Below the pieces are notes generated by a model, which was not told where the DNA came from, ran no database searches, and saw only the letters and a list, made by a program, of their open reading frames with translations. 64,000 nucleotides of DNA, from the NCBI RefSeq assembly GCF_002305855.1, contig NZ_CP022163.1, forward strand, positions 7,631,765 through 7,695,764, read 5' to 3'. Positions 1 to 9,666 of the stretch are shown here, in pieces (the first letter of the stretch is position 1; each line of letters opens with the position of its first letter). Origin of the DNA: Melittangium boletus DSM 14713. GTDB taxonomy: Bacteria; Myxococcota; Myxococcia; Myxococcales; Myxococcaceae. A program made the position numbers and the translations under genes.

Positions 1-1
1 G

Positions 2-1402
2 CTCAAGAAGTCCGGCTCGCTGGAGGCGTTGGATCCCGACAGCCAGGCGCTGCTCGCCGAGGCGCGCAGCCGCGCGGTGCAGGGCATGGCGCGCATCCTG
101 GACCTGTCCGTCAAGGGCGGCGGCTTCACCTGGTTCGGTGGCTACAGCACCGCCGACGTGCCCATGACGCTCATCGCCCTGGACGGGCTCGCGTACGCGG
201 TGGAGGCGGGGCTCGTGGATCGCAACGACACGCGCATCACCGAGGGCCTGCGCTGGCTGGAGGCCCAGGAGGGGCTGCCCTTCGAGTGGGACGCCACGCG
301 GGCGTGGGTGCTCGCGCGCCTGGACGGCGGACGGCAGGCGGCCCGGGTGCGCGCGCTGGTGCAGTCGGCGCCGCCGGGAGACCTCTATCCGCTGGCGCTG
401 GCGGTGCTCGCGGCGGAGAAGGCGGACGTGATGAAGGAGCCCGCGCTCAAGGGCCGCATCGACGAGCTGGTGGCCCGGAGCAACGAGGGCTTCGTCACGC
501 TGGCGAACCTGCCCGCGCCGAGCGAGGCCCTGTGGCGCTATCCGCTGCGCCGGGTGGGCCTCACCGCCATCCTCGGCCACGCGGCGTCCTTCGGGAAGAT
601 GGACGTGGACAAGGCGCGCCGGCGGCTCCTGGAGGCGCTCAGCGAGCCCGGCTTGTCCACCTTCGATCGGAGCACGGCGCTCCTGCACTCGCAGTGGCTC
701 ATCGAGCGCGACGCGAAGGAGTTCAAGAAGCTCGCGCCGCCAGAGGTGACGGGGGCCAAGGGGCAGGTGCGCTTCGTCCCGCGGGGCATGGGCCTGGTGG
801 CGGTGCTGGCGCCGGGCACGCGCGAGGTCCAGGTGGCCGACTTCCAGGGCGTGGCGAGCCTCCGGGGCACGTCCGCCACGCCGCTCGCGGACGTGAAGCC
901 CATGGCCGAGGGCATGAGCCTCGCGCGGCGCTACTGGGTGCTGCGCGAGGGCGGCAAGGTGCCGCTCGAGACGGGCACCAGCCTGAGCCAGGGCGAGCAC
1001 GTGTACGTGGAGCTGACGTTGGACGCGCGGGGCGACAACCGCAACCGCTCGGCCTACTACGTGGTGGAGGACGCGGTGCCGGCGGGCTTCGTGCCCCTGA
1101 TCGAGGACAAGGAGTTCCGCGGCCCACCGCACGCCCTGCCGCTCGCGCCCGAGGCCCTCAAGCGCCGCTCGCTGAGTCCCGAGCGCGCCACGTTCTTCTT
1201 CGAGGAGCCGACCTGGTGGAGCGACAGCGCGCGCACGGTGGGCTACGTGATGCGGGCGCAGTTCGCCGGGTCGTTCTCCGCGCCTCCCGCCGTCATCGAG
1301 GACATGTACGTCCCGAGCATTCGCGGGCGCACGGGGGCGGACGTGTTGAAGGTGGTGGCGTCGCAGAAGGACGCGAGCGGCGTCGGCCAGGGCGGTTGGT
1401 GA
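2..1402 (+). CDS. Alpha-2-macroglobulin family protein, C-terminal part (5' truncated by window)
   Basis: The reading frame is open from the first bases, so the N-terminal macroglobulin domains lie outside the window. The visible part starts in an alpha-helical thiol-ester/terpenoid-cyclase-like domain (pattern GGFTWFGGYSTAD, then T.IALDGLAYAVEAG). It ends in the beta-rich C-terminal domain typical of bacterial A2M (YYVVEDAVPAGF, then PPAVIEDMYVP). Bacterial A2Ms are large envelope proteins thought to trap attacking proteases. No CLEQ thiol-ester motif is visible in this part, so it may be a non-thioester type. The next gene starts 4 bp after the stop, so the two are probably co-transcribed. 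Confidence 0.85.
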   Translation, partial: LKKSGSLEALDPDSQALLAEARSRAVQGMARILDLSVKGGGFTWFGGYSTADVPMTLIALDGLAYAVEAGLVDRNDTRITEGLRWLEAQEGLPFEWDATRAWVLARLDGGRQAARVRALVQSAPPGDLYPLALAVLAAEKADVMKEPALKGRIDELVARSNEGFVTLANLPAPSEALWRYPLRRVGLTAILGHAASFGKMDVDKARRRLLEALSEPGLSTFDRSTALLHSQWLIERDAKEFKKLAPPEVTGAKGQVRFVPRGMGLVAVLAPGTREVQVADFQGVASLRGTSATPLADVKPMAEGMSLARRYWVLREGGKVPLETGTSLSQGEHVYVELTLDARGDNRNRSAYYVVEDAVPAGFVPLIEDKEFRGPPHALPLAPEALKRRSLSPERATFFFEEPTWWSDSARTVGYVMRAQFAGSFSAPPAVIEDMYVPSIRGRTGADVLKVVASQKDASGVGQGGW

Positions 1403-1406
1403 GCGG

Positions 1407-3629
1407 GTGGTGATGGGGTGGGCCGCCGTGACGGCCGTGCTGTTCGCGGCCACCCCCGTCTTCCTCACCCGGGGCGACGTGACGCCCGAGGCGGGGCTGC
1501 GCGCCGAGGCCGAAGCCGCCTGGCGGGCCCTGGAGTCCCGCTACGTGGCCGAGGCGGGAGGTGCCCCCGCCCGGGCCCCGGCCACCATCTCCCTGCGGCG
1601 GGGCGAGGGGCTGTTGCCCTCGCGCAACGGGCAGGGACAGCCGGGCGTGGTGGAGCTGCGGCAGGGCTCGCCCGGGGTGCTGGATGCGCGGCTGCGCGTG
1701 GCGCTGCGGCACGAGTTGGCGCACCAGTTGCTGTGGTGGGCGTGTCCGGCCTCCTCGGAGGATCGGCTCTTCCACGAGTCCTTCGCGCTGGCGGTGAGCG
1801 GCGAGCTGGCCGAGTGGCGGGAGGCGCCCTACCTGTCGTTGACGAACGCCGCGGTGGAGCTGGCGCGTGCTCCCAACGTGGACACGCCCCGGGCGAGACG
1901 CGCCCTGGCGCGGGTGCTGAACGAGGACGCGGGCTTCCCGAGCGCCCTGACGCGGCGGTTGCGCCAGTGCCAGCAGGGCACGCGCTGGACGGTGCCGATG
2001 TCCGTGGAGGAACTGGCCGGAGTGGGCGCGCGGGCCGCCGCGTCCGCCACGGTGGTGCTCAGCCGCCACTCGGGCGAGGTGTTGCTCTCCGAGGGAGAGG
2101 TGCGCACGGCGATGCCTTATGGCTCGACGCTCAAGCCCTTCGTGGTGGCGGGGAGCACCGCGCCGCCGCCCGTGCTCTCCGCGAGGAAGGGCCCGGTGGA
2201 ATGGGCCTGTGGTGAGGGCTTCCCCGAGCGCATGGACGTGAAGGCGGCGCTCCTGCGCTCGTGCAATGGCTACTTCCTGGACTGGGAGGGGCAGGGGAGC
2301 GCGCCGAGGGGCTTCGGGGCCTGGGGCGCGGTGCTCTCGGCGGTGGGCTTGTCGAGCGCGCCCCTGGACATGGCGGATGCCATCGGTCTGCGCGCGAACC
2401 TCCGCCTCTCCGCCTGGGGCCTGGCGCAGGCGTACCGGTTGCTGGCGGAGGCGCGGCCGGACCTGCTCGCGGTGCTCGCGGACAACGCCTCGCGGGGGAC
2501 GCTGTCCGAACTGCCCGCGTCGAAGGACTACGCGGGCGTGGCGGCGAAGACAGGCACGGTGCGGGACGCGGAGAGCCGGCCGGTGCTCGGGTGGATCGTC
2601 GCGGTGGACGCGGATGTGGTGGCGGTGCTGGCGCGGCCGGGGAAGACGCCGCGCGCCTTCGCCCACGAAGTGCCCGAGGTGTTGGCCCGGGTGCGGAGCA
2701 AGCGCGGGGGATTGGACGCCGCGCGCGTGCAGGTGCTGGGTCTGCTGTCGCCGGGCGCCATCGAGGCGCGTTGCCGGGGCGCGGGCTTCTTCCTGGAGGG
2801 AGGCACGCCCCATGTTCTTCCCGGAGACTTCACGAAGCTGGAACCCCTCGTGGAGAAGGGGGCGGCGGTCTGTCTGGGAAGCCCCTGGCGGGTGCGCTTC
2901 CCCGAGGTACCCGAGGGCCGCGACTACGCGGGCGTCTTCACGAAGTCCCCGCCGCCGCCCTATGCGCCGCCTCCGGGCGTCCCCACGAGTCCCACGGCGC
3001 TCAAGGCCAGACGGGGCTCGGACTTCCTCTTCCGCACCACGCGCCTGCAATACACGGCCGGAGGGGTGACGGCGGAAGACGCGGGGTTGAAGGGGGAGGC
3101 GAGGGTGGCGCTGGCGCGGGTGGTGGCGCACAACGAGCGGCACGCCGACAGCCGCCACCCGGGCCGTCCCGTCTGCGACACGACGCACTGCCAGGCCTTC
3201 CGGGGCACCGTGCGCGTGTCACCCGAGGACGAGCGGGCACTCCGGGCGCCCGCCCTGCGCTGGCGCCGATGGCTGCCCTTCTCCCAGGGGGGAGACGCGC
3301 CCTGGAGGCAGGCGCGTCCGCGCGCCCAGGTGGAAGCGCTCCTGGGCCGGGGCGTGACGTCGCTGCGCTTCTCGGAGGGGCGCGTGCACTACCTGCGCAC
3401 GAAGCACGAGGGCGGCGCCGTGTACGACGCGCCGGAATCCCTGCCGTGCGAGGTGTTGCGCTCGGCGTTGAAGCTTCCCGCGTGCCCCCGGACGGCGGTC
3501 CTCGAGGACGCGCGCGTGTCGTTCCAGGGCCAGGGCCAGGGACATGGAGAAGGCCTCGACGTGGAGGCGGCGAAGGCCCGGGGCTGGAGTCAGGAGCGCC
3601 TGTTGGAAGACGCCTACGGCTCCCCGTGA
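1407..3629 (+). CDS. YfaQ/DUF2300-like secreted protein with penicillin-binding-like motifs, partner of A2M
   Basis: 740 aa if started at GTG 1407; ATG 1413 is equally possible. A hydrophobic N-terminus suggests export. Three features stand out: HELAHQ at residues 102-107 (HExxH-like); the three motifs of a penicillin-binding/serine transpeptidase fold in order, STLK at 240, SCN at 285 and KTGT at 381; and near residue 591 the pattern DTTHCQAF, which recalls SpoIID and the DUF2300 family. In E. coli a DUF2300 protein (YfaQ) is encoded beside the A2M homologue YfaS, and PBP1C beside the other A2M. This supports an envelope-repair or defence role with the upstream A2M. Whether the active sites work is unknown. 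The family assignment is from memory of the locus and motifs. Confidence 0.65.
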   Translation: MVMGWAAVTAVLFAATPVFLTRGDVTPEAGLRAEAEAAWRALESRYVAEAGGAPARAPATISLRRGEGLLPSRNGQGQPGVVELRQGSPGVLDARLRVALRHELAHQLLWWACPASSEDRLFHESFALAVSGELAEWREAPYLSLTNAAVELARAPNVDTPRARRALARVLNEDAGFPSALTRRLRQCQQGTRWTVPMSVEELAGVGARAAASATVVLSRHSGEVLLSEGEVRTAMPYGSTLKPFVVAGSTAPPPVLSARKGPVEWACGEGFPERMDVKAALLRSCNGYFLDWEGQGSAPRGFGAWGAVLSAVGLSSAPLDMADAIGLRANLRLSAWGLAQAYRLLAEARPDLLAVLADNASRGTLSELPASKDYAGVAAKTGTVRDAESRPVLGWIVAVDADVVAVLARPGKTPRAFAHEVPEVLARVRSKRGGLDAARVQVLGLLSPGAIEARCRGAGFFLEGGTPHVLPGDFTKLEPLVEKGAAVCLGSPWRVRFPEVPEGRDYAGVFTKSPPPPYAPPPGVPTSPTALKARRGSDFLFRTTRLQYTAGGVTAEDAGLKGEARVALARVVAHNERHADSRHPGRPVCDTTHCQAFRGTVRVSPEDERALRAPALRWRRWLPFSQGGDAPWRQARPRAQVEALLGRGVTSLRFSEGRVHYLRTKHEGGAVYDAPESLPCEVLRSALKLPACPRTAVLEDARVSFQGQGQGHGEGLDVEAAKARGWSQERLLEDAYGSP

Positions 3630-3665
3630 AGACACCCCGGGTCCTTCGGTTCAACTCCGCTCGAC

Positions 3666-4973
3666 TCAGCCGCCGATGGCGCCGTTGATGAGCGGCGCGA
3701 GCACCTGCATGCCCGGATCCTCGGCGTTGTAGCCGTTCACAGGCTCGTAGACGCGGACGCGCTGGTTCTCATTGATGAAGCGCTGGAGGAAGGTGCTCAT
3801 CGAGATCATCTCGCTGTTGCACTTGTAGCTCTGCCACGGCTCGGAGGCGTACTCGTACCACTTCTTCTTTTCCATCTTCTGGCAGGCGTGCGCGCCCACG
3901 AAGGTGATGATCGTGCTGCAGTGGCTGGCGTTGATCTGCCGCTCGTGCGGGATGAAATAGCTGTAGTTGTTGAACTGGTTCATCTCGGCGACCAGCTTGT
4001 CCTGATCCGCCTTCCAGTACGTCAGCACCGACTCCTTGTCATTGGGCGTCAGGAAGCGCTCATAGGAGAAGCGCGAGTAGTTGTAGTCGCGTGAATAGCC
4101 CGTGTAGGCGAGCTGATCGTTCGGGAACTCCATGGCGACCATGCGGTTGATGGTGCCCATGTTGTTGCGATCGAAGGACGCCGGGAACTGGTTGAACACC
4201 GAGTCCAGGTTCCACGACTGGCGGATCTTGAGGTGCAGGGAGCGCGAGAGATCCTGGGTGCTGGCCGCCGGGAAGATGGGGCCCGAGTCATTCAGGAAAT
4301 AGCCCCGCGCCGGGTTGATGCCGCGGCGCACGAAGTAATACGAGGCCGAGGTGGCGGTACCGCCCGCGCTGTAGCCGGTGACCAGCAGCTTCTGGACGTT
4401 GGGGAACTGCGTCTTGGCGTAGTTGATGGCCGCCGTCGTGTTGGTGTAGCCGGAGTGGTGCCAGCTCAGCGGAGGCTGCTGCCCCGTCTGATCCGGGTAG
4501 GTGGCCACGTTGTTGCCCACGTGCACGTCGCCCGTGCAGTAGGGCAGGTAGACGATGTTCCAGTCCTTCGTCGCGATGTCCGTGCGGCTGCGGAAGGGCA
4601 GGCCGGGATCGGCTCCGTTCACGATGGGCGAGACATACTTCGCGGTGAACTGCTGCATGTAGTCATCCGCGATGCCATTGGGGTTGGCCGCCCCGATGAC
4701 GCCCGCGCGCCCACTGCACGTGTCGTAGTCCCAACACGCGCCACCGCCCTCGAAGAAGAACAGCAGGTTCTGCGAGCCCGTGGTGCTGCGGTGGACGAAG
4801 AACTTGTATTGCGAGCCATTGCCACACTTCGTGCCCGCCAGCGCGACCTTGTCCCAGTTATAGGTATTGCCGCCATCCACCAGGACGTCGACGATGCCGC
4901 CCACGAGGACTTCCGCGCTCGCGGCGACCGGGGCCGCCGCCACCAGAAGACCCAACATCCATTGCTTGCTCAT
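3666..4973 (-). CDS. Secreted pectin acetylesterase-family (PAE/NOTUM-like) hydrolase
   Basis: The start at 4973 is preceded by AGAGGT and gives a signal peptide (MSKQWMLGLLVAAAPVAASA). The mature protein has the family hallmarks: YKFFVHRST then LLFFFEGGGACWDYDTCSG (oxyanion-hole region), the nucleophile elbow GYSAGG near residue 200, and a late HCST segment likely carrying the catalytic His. Plant and bacterial members deacetylate pectin or related esters; the real substrate here is unknown. At about 435 aa it is full length. It is convergent with the preceding gene. Confidence 0.8.
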   Translation of the reverse strand: MSKQWMLGLLVAAAPVAASAEVLVGGIVDVLVDGGNTYNWDKVALAGTKCGNGSQYKFFVHRSTTGSQNLLFFFEGGGACWDYDTCSGRAGVIGAANPNGIADDYMQQFTAKYVSPIVNGADPGLPFRSRTDIATKDWNIVYLPYCTGDVHVGNNVATYPDQTGQQPPLSWHHSGYTNTTAAINYAKTQFPNVQKLLVTGYSAGGTATSASYYFVRRGINPARGYFLNDSGPIFPAASTQDLSRSLHLKIRQSWNLDSVFNQFPASFDRNNMGTINRMVAMEFPNDQLAYTGYSRDYNYSRFSYERFLTPNDKESVLTYWKADQDKLVAEMNQFNNYSYFIPHERQINASHCSTIITFVGAHACQKMEKKKWYEYASEPWQSYKCNSEMISMSTFLQRFINENQRVRVYEPVNGYNAEDPGMQVLAPLINGAIGG

Positions 4974-5104
4974 GCTTTGACCTCTCTTGTTGCTCCGGGG
5001 GTAAAGGCCGCGGATTCTACATCCTTCCCGGGAAGAACGGAGAGTCGGGAAAGCGTCGAGGTCTTCGGTTGCGGAGCATGCTCCGCGCGAGGTATCTCGG
5101 CGGC

Positions 5105-5797
5105 ATGGGCGCCACTCCCCGGTCGACGTCTCTGCGATGGCTCGCCGCGTCAATCCTTGTCATGTTGCTGGCCGTCGCGCTGGGCCTCTTCTGGCGCGAG
5201 CCAGACGCGCCGGATGACGCATCTGGACGTGAGGCTCGGACGGCTCCTCCCGTGGCGTCCCAGCTCCCTCCGCCCACGCCCACCGCTCCGTCCGCGCCCC
5301 CCTCGCGGCCTCCTGCCCAGACACCCACGGAGCAACCCGCACCAGGTTCACCTGACAACACTCTGGCCGCCGAGGACCCCCCTCAGCACCCGGTGGACCT
5401 GGTGAAGCTGCGCGAGGAATTGCCGGACAACCTCTACTGGAAGCTGGGCGCCCCCACGAAGGATCCGAAAGTCCTCCAGCAGCGCGAGGAGGAGACCCGG
5501 CGATGGAACGCCCTGCATGGCAAGGTGCTCTCCAACACGGCCACCGAGGAGGAGATCCACCAGTACTACGAGCACCGCCGCGAGGTGTCCGAGGATTTCA
5601 TCCAATTCGCCAGCCGGGTGCTCGAGGAGTATGGGCCCCGGCTGTCGGAGCAGGAGCGCGGGCTGTATGAGCTGAGCATTCGCATGCACAACACCCGCTT
5701 GGAGGAGATGCCCCGGGAGGTCGACGACGCGCTCGCGCGCAAGCAGCGCCAGGATCAGCTCCGCGAGGCCTGGCGGGGGGGTCAGGAGCGCCCCTGA
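5105..5797 (+). CDS. Membrane-anchored hypothetical protein with Pro-rich linker
   Basis: The family is not recognised. From ATG 5105 (ATG 5069 and 5078 are also in frame) the protein has one N-terminal membrane segment (about residues 10-28), then a Pro/Ala/Thr-rich low-complexity stretch of about 60 residues. A charged, mainly helical C-terminal domain of about 130 residues follows, rich in Glu/Arg with few Cys. This is the layout of a periplasmic domain held to the inner membrane by a flexible linker. It stands alone, divergent from the esterase gene. Confidence 0.6.
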   Translation: MGATPRSTSLRWLAASILVMLLAVALGLFWREPDAPDDASGREARTAPPVASQLPPPTPTAPSAPPSRPPAQTPTEQPAPGSPDNTLAAEDPPQHPVDLVKLREELPDNLYWKLGAPTKDPKVLQQREEETRRWNALHGKVLSNTATEEEIHQYYEHRREVSEDFIQFASRVLEEYGPRLSEQERGLYELSIRMHNTRLEEMPREVDDALARKQRQDQLREAWRGGQERP

Positions 5798-6125
5798 ACC
5801 AGGAACGGGATAAAGGGCGAAGACTGTTAGACTGGAAAAAGCCGTTGGGGGTCGAACGAGACCTCGATTCCTTGGGAGTGTTTCCGTTCAGGACAGGGAG
5901 TGCGGACGAACCCAAGGCCTTGTTTTCGCTGGATGTCCCACAGTGGATGTCAAGGGTCTATACAGAAGCGCGCTCGTGCCCTGCGGCATCCCCGCTCCAT
6001 CCAGGCTGTCCGGAGAGTGGGGTCTGATTGGACTTCCAATGATTTAGGGGATCGGCACGCATCCTGCTCATTGGCCCGCCCGAGCGCGGTGGCACCCCCG
6101 TCACCGCCTAAGCTGGAGGTCCCCC
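5798..6125. other. Intergenic leader of the M4 protease gene
   Basis: 328 bp without a convincing gene; short frames here lack coding bias. It has somewhat lower GC than its surroundings. The only clear signal is GGAGGT at 6115-6120, five bases before the TTG start of the metalloprotease. No strong -35/-10 or -24/-12 pair was identified. Confidence 0.5.
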
Positions 6126-8393
6126 TTGGTTCGTCAACGCATTCTGGCCGCACTCCTCGCCCTGCCGCTCGCGGCGTGCGCGGTGGAAGACTCGGACAAG
6201 ACTCCGTCAGAGAGCGCGGAGGGCGTGGGCACGTCGTCCACGGCCGACGTGAAGGCCGCGCTGAGCGTCATTCCCGGCGCGCAGGTCGTGGGCGCGCACG
6301 CGGACGGCGTGCCCTTCATGGTGCGCGGCGAGTTTGGCTCCACGGGCCAGTCGCTGCGCGGCCTGGCGGCGCGTGACGCGCACACCCGTCTGGGTGAGTC
6401 GCTCCAGCGCATCGCCCCCATCTTCCGCCTGAACGCGGCGGACCTGGTGGTGTCCCGCTCCCACGTGGACGAGCGTGGCCATACCCACGTGCGCTATGCG
6501 CAGATGAAGAACGGGCTGCCCGTGGTGGGCCACGAACTCGTCGTGCACGTGAACGAGTCCGGTCTCGTCTACGCGGCCAACGGCTCCGCGCGTGACGGGG
6601 AGATGGTCTCCAACAAGGCGATGCTCGCCGAGGCCGCGGCCACGAAGTCCGCGCTCGCGGCCACCGAGGGCCGCGAGCTCGCCGCCGAGAGCTCCCGGCT
6701 CGTCTACTACCGCTCCGAGGCGGACGGCCTCCTGAAGCTGGCCCACGAGGTGGTGGTGACGGGCGAGGGCGCCGGGCTGCCCATCCGCGACCACGTCTTC
6801 GTGAGCGCGCAGGACGGCTCCGTGTTGGGCCGCACCACGGACATCCACACGGCGCTCAACCGCGCGGTGTACAGCGCCAACAATGGCTCCAGCCTGCCCG
6901 GCACGCTCAAGCGCTCCGAGGGCGGCGCGGCCACGGGTGACACGCACGTCGACGACAACTACGGCCACCTGGGCACCACCTACAACTGCTACAAGGAGAA
7001 CTTCGGCCGCGACTCGTTCAACAACGCGGGCGCGCAGCTCAAGAGCACGGTGCACTACAGCACCAGCTACACCAACGCCTTCTGGAACGGCTCGCAGATG
7101 GTGTACGGCGACAGCGACGGCGTGGATGCCGGTCCGCTGGGCAAGTCGCTGGACGTGACGGTGCACGAGCTGACGCACGCCGTGACGGAGTATGAGTCCG
7201 ACCTCACCTACTCCTACGAGTCCGGCGCGCTCAACGAGGGCATCAGCGACATCTTCGCCGCCTACTGCGAGAGCTGGACGAAGGGCTGGTCCATGGACGC
7301 GCCCATCTGGATGATCGGCGACGACATCTGGACGCCCGGCGTGCCGAACGACGCCCTGCGCTACATGGGCAACCCCACGCAGGACGGCTCGTCGAAGGAC
7401 TACTACCCGGAGCGCTACACGGGCGCCTCGGACAACGGCGGCGTGCACTGGAACTCGGGCATCGCCAACCTGGCGTTCAAGCTCCTGTCCACGGGTGGCA
7501 CGCACCCGCGCGCCAAGACGACCACGAACGTGGCGGGCATCGGCGTGCAGAAGGCCGGCGCCGTCTTCTACAAGGCCAACACGGACTACTTCACGGCCTC
7601 CACCACCTTCGCCCAGGCCAAGGCGTACACCGGCCAGGCCGTGGAAGCGCTCGGCTACAGCGCGGCGGACATCGCGTCCGTGGCGGATGCCTGGACGGCG
7701 GTGGGCGTGGGCGGCACCACGACGCCTCCCCCGAGCTGCACCTCCAACATCACCCTGACCAACGGCACCGCCATCACGGGCATCTCCGTGGACGCGGGGG
7801 CCTGGAGCTGCGTCTACACGCTGGCCGTGCCCGCGGGCGCCACGGGCCTCACGTTCGACATGAGCGGCGGCACGGGTGACGCGGACATGTACGTGAAGTT
7901 CGGCTCCGCGCCGACCGACTCGTCCTATGACTGCCGTCCGTACAAGGGTGGCAACGCCGAGAGCTGCCCCATCACCACCGCCTCCGCCGGGACGTACTAC
8001 GTGAAGATCAAGGGCTACTCGGCCGCCTCGGGTGTGAGCCTTAAGGGCTCGTTCACCGGGGGGAGCCCCGGTGGCGGTGACGTGCTGACCAACGGTGTGG
8101 AGACGGCTCCGTTCTCGGGCTCCACGGGCACGTGGTCCTGCTACACGCTCTCCGTGCCGAGCGGGAAGTCCTCGGTGGTCTTCACCCAGGCGGGCAAGAC
8201 GGGCAACACGGGTGACGCGGACCTGTACGTGCGGTTCGGCTCGAAGCCCACCACCAGCACCTACAACTGCCGTCCGTACAAGAGCGGCAACGCCGAGAGC
8301 TGCACCATCAGCAGCCCGTCCGCGGGCACCTGGCACGTGTGCTCGTACGCCTACAGCGCCTTCACCAACGTGACGCTCAAGGGCGCCTACTGA
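6126..8393 (+). CDS. M4 (thermolysin-family) metalloprotease lipoprotein with two PPC domains
   Basis: The TTG start is supported by GGAGGT five bases upstream and gives a lipoprotein signal with lipobox LAAC (Cys18). An FTP-like/propeptide region is followed by the catalytic domain, with zinc motif HELTH at 347-351 and the third ligand Glu371 in NEGISD. A conserved GGVHWNSGI segment lies further on. The C-terminus carries two PPC domains (about 540-640 and 660-755), each with a GDADMY/DLYV core and a Cys pair, which in this family are usually removed on maturation. The role is extracellular or surface proteolysis, fitting a predatory myxobacterium. A strong terminator follows. Confidence 0.92.
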   Translation: MVRQRILAALLALPLAACAVEDSDKTPSESAEGVGTSSTADVKAALSVIPGAQVVGAHADGVPFMVRGEFGSTGQSLRGLAARDAHTRLGESLQRIAPIFRLNAADLVVSRSHVDERGHTHVRYAQMKNGLPVVGHELVVHVNESGLVYAANGSARDGEMVSNKAMLAEAAATKSALAATEGRELAAESSRLVYYRSEADGLLKLAHEVVVTGEGAGLPIRDHVFVSAQDGSVLGRTTDIHTALNRAVYSANNGSSLPGTLKRSEGGAATGDTHVDDNYGHLGTTYNCYKENFGRDSFNNAGAQLKSTVHYSTSYTNAFWNGSQMVYGDSDGVDAGPLGKSLDVTVHELTHAVTEYESDLTYSYESGALNEGISDIFAAYCESWTKGWSMDAPIWMIGDDIWTPGVPNDALRYMGNPTQDGSSKDYYPERYTGASDNGGVHWNSGIANLAFKLLSTGGTHPRAKTTTNVAGIGVQKAGAVFYKANTDYFTASTTFAQAKAYTGQAVEALGYSAADIASVADAWTAVGVGGTTTPPPSCTSNITLTNGTAITGISVDAGAWSCVYTLAVPAGATGLTFDMSGGTGDADMYVKFGSAPTDSSYDCRPYKGGNAESCPITTASAGTYYVKIKGYSAASGVSLKGSFTGGSPGGGDVLTNGVETAPFSGSTGTWSCYTLSVPSGKSSVVFTQAGKTGNTGDADLYVRFGSKPTTSTYNCRPYKSGNAESCTISSPSAGTWHVCSYAYSAFTNVTLKGAY

Positions 8394-8419
8394 CGCACGC
8401 GCTGAGTCCTTGAAGTCCT

Positions 8420-8457
8420 GACGCCCGGGTGCCCCATGGCCCCGGGCGTCTTCTTTT
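8420..8457 (+). terminator. Rho-independent terminator after the M4 protease
   Basis: A perfect 10-bp GC stem, GACGCCCGGG at 8420-8429 and CCCGGGCGTC at 8441-8450, has an 11-base loop and is followed directly by TTCTTTT. Its tail overlaps the stop codon of the convergent minus-strand gene. Confidence 0.9.
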
Positions 8458-9502
8458 AACGGCGGACCGCCCAGGCCAGACCATCCGGCCTTCCTCCGAC
8501 GTCGAGATGGCCGGTCACTTCCAAGGTCTTGAGATCGATCACGGCGATGTCGTTATCAGGCGTGCAGGACACGAACGCGCGTGCGCCCTCGGCATCCATC
8601 AACATGGCCGCGCCATGGCCGACGTTCAGCCGCTTCACTTCCTTCCGCGAGCCGGCGTCGTAGACGACCAGCTCGCCGGTGCGCACACTCACGATCAGCA
8701 CACGCTTGCCATCCGGGGTGAACCCCAGTCGGTGGGCACCGGGGAGTTTCGCGTCGATGGTCGCCGTCACCTTCTTGGTCTTGAGATCGATGATCGAGAA
8801 AGAGCCCATCGGCTCCGCTGTCCACAATTCCTTTCCATCCGGAGAGACATCGAAACCTTCGGAGCCCTTGGCCACTGGAATCACGGTCTGAATCCAGTCC
8901 ATCTGGGGTTTTGCCCCGGCTGGCAGGACTCCCGTCGGGGGGACCGTCGGTTGGAGGAGGACGTTCTCCAGAACGCTGACCGTCCCGGAATCAACGTTCG
9001 TGGTGTAGATCTTCTTCTCATCCGCGGTGACGTGGAGCATGTGCGTCCGGTCTTGCCCGGTGCCCATGCTCCAGTCGATCCGGGCCGTCTTCGGATCATA
9101 GCGGCCAAGGGCCTTGGCTCCTTGAGCCGTGAACCACACCTTTCCGCCAACGAATGCCATTCCGTGTATGCCGATCAGGGGGGCGGTATCAATGTTGGGC
9201 AGCGCTTTCCTCGCGACGAGGTCTATGACATTGATCTCATGGAAACGGCCGTAACCAGTGTTGGCGACGTAGGCTGTCTTTCCATCCGACGACGCGACCA
9301 CCTCATGAGGATCCGGTCCCACGGGAACCCGCTCGATGACCTTCAGGCTCGATGGGTCCACGATCGCGAGGGTGTGATTGGTTTTCGAGAGCGCCAGCAG
9401 CGCGCGCTTCGGCGTGGGCTCCGCGGCGCCTCCGGGCACGGCGAGAAGCACGGCTCCCAACGCGACACCGGCGACAAATGATTCGATCCATCTGGATCGC
9501 AT
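8456..9502 (-). CDS. Secreted YVTN-type beta-propeller repeat protein
   Basis: 348 aa with a cleavable signal peptide (hydrophobic residues 8-26, ending GGAAEP). The mature chain is a run of roughly 40-residue blades of the YVTN/cytochrome-D1-like type, with repeats such as ALLALSKTNHTLAIVDP, VVASSDGKTAYVANTGYGR and LGFTPDGKRVLIVSVR. Such propellers are binding scaffolds. No haem or metal-binding motif is seen, so no enzymatic function is assigned. It is convergent with the protease gene and divergent from the sigma-54 activator. Confidence 0.8.
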   Translation of the reverse strand: MRSRWIESFVAGVALGAVLLAVPGGAAEPTPKRALLALSKTNHTLAIVDPSSLKVIERVPVGPDPHEVVASSDGKTAYVANTGYGRFHEINVIDLVARKALPNIDTAPLIGIHGMAFVGGKVWFTAQGAKALGRYDPKTARIDWSMGTGQDRTHMLHVTADEKKIYTTNVDSGTVSVLENVLLQPTVPPTGVLPAGAKPQMDWIQTVIPVAKGSEGFDVSPDGKELWTAEPMGSFSIIDLKTKKVTATIDAKLPGAHRLGFTPDGKRVLIVSVRTGELVVYDAGSRKEVKRLNVGHGAAMLMDAEGARAFVSCTPDNDIAVIDLKTLEVTGHLDVGGRPDGLAWAVRR

Positions 9503-9612
9503 GCGATTGCTCCATTTTTCTCACAGAGTGAGAGGGGGCCGCTCTCGGAGGGCTGGCCAAGGGTTTGTCGTCAGAACCCGAAGACCGGGTCACTCAGTCC
9601 CCAAATCATTGC

Positions 9613-9633
9613 GGGTGGGGTTGAATCCCACCC
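9613..9633. promoter_or_regulatory. Inverted repeat upstream of the enhancer-binding protein gene
   Basis: GGGTGGG (9613-9619) and CCCACCC (9627-9633) form a perfect 7-bp inverted repeat around a 7-base centre, 33 bp before the first possible start of the activator gene. There is no T-run, so an operator or mRNA hairpin is more likely than a terminator. Confidence 0.35.
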
Positions 9634-9666
9634 ACCTCAAAAGTACCGCTCCGCGATTATTTTACG

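Noticed and set aside
5845..6027. Short 60-codon plus-strand frame
   Set aside because: Weak codon bias, no ribosome site and no recognisable domain; left as intergenic.
6084..6104. TGGCAC tract before the M4 protease as a sigma-54 promoter
   Set aside because: The -12 element is absent at the required spacing.
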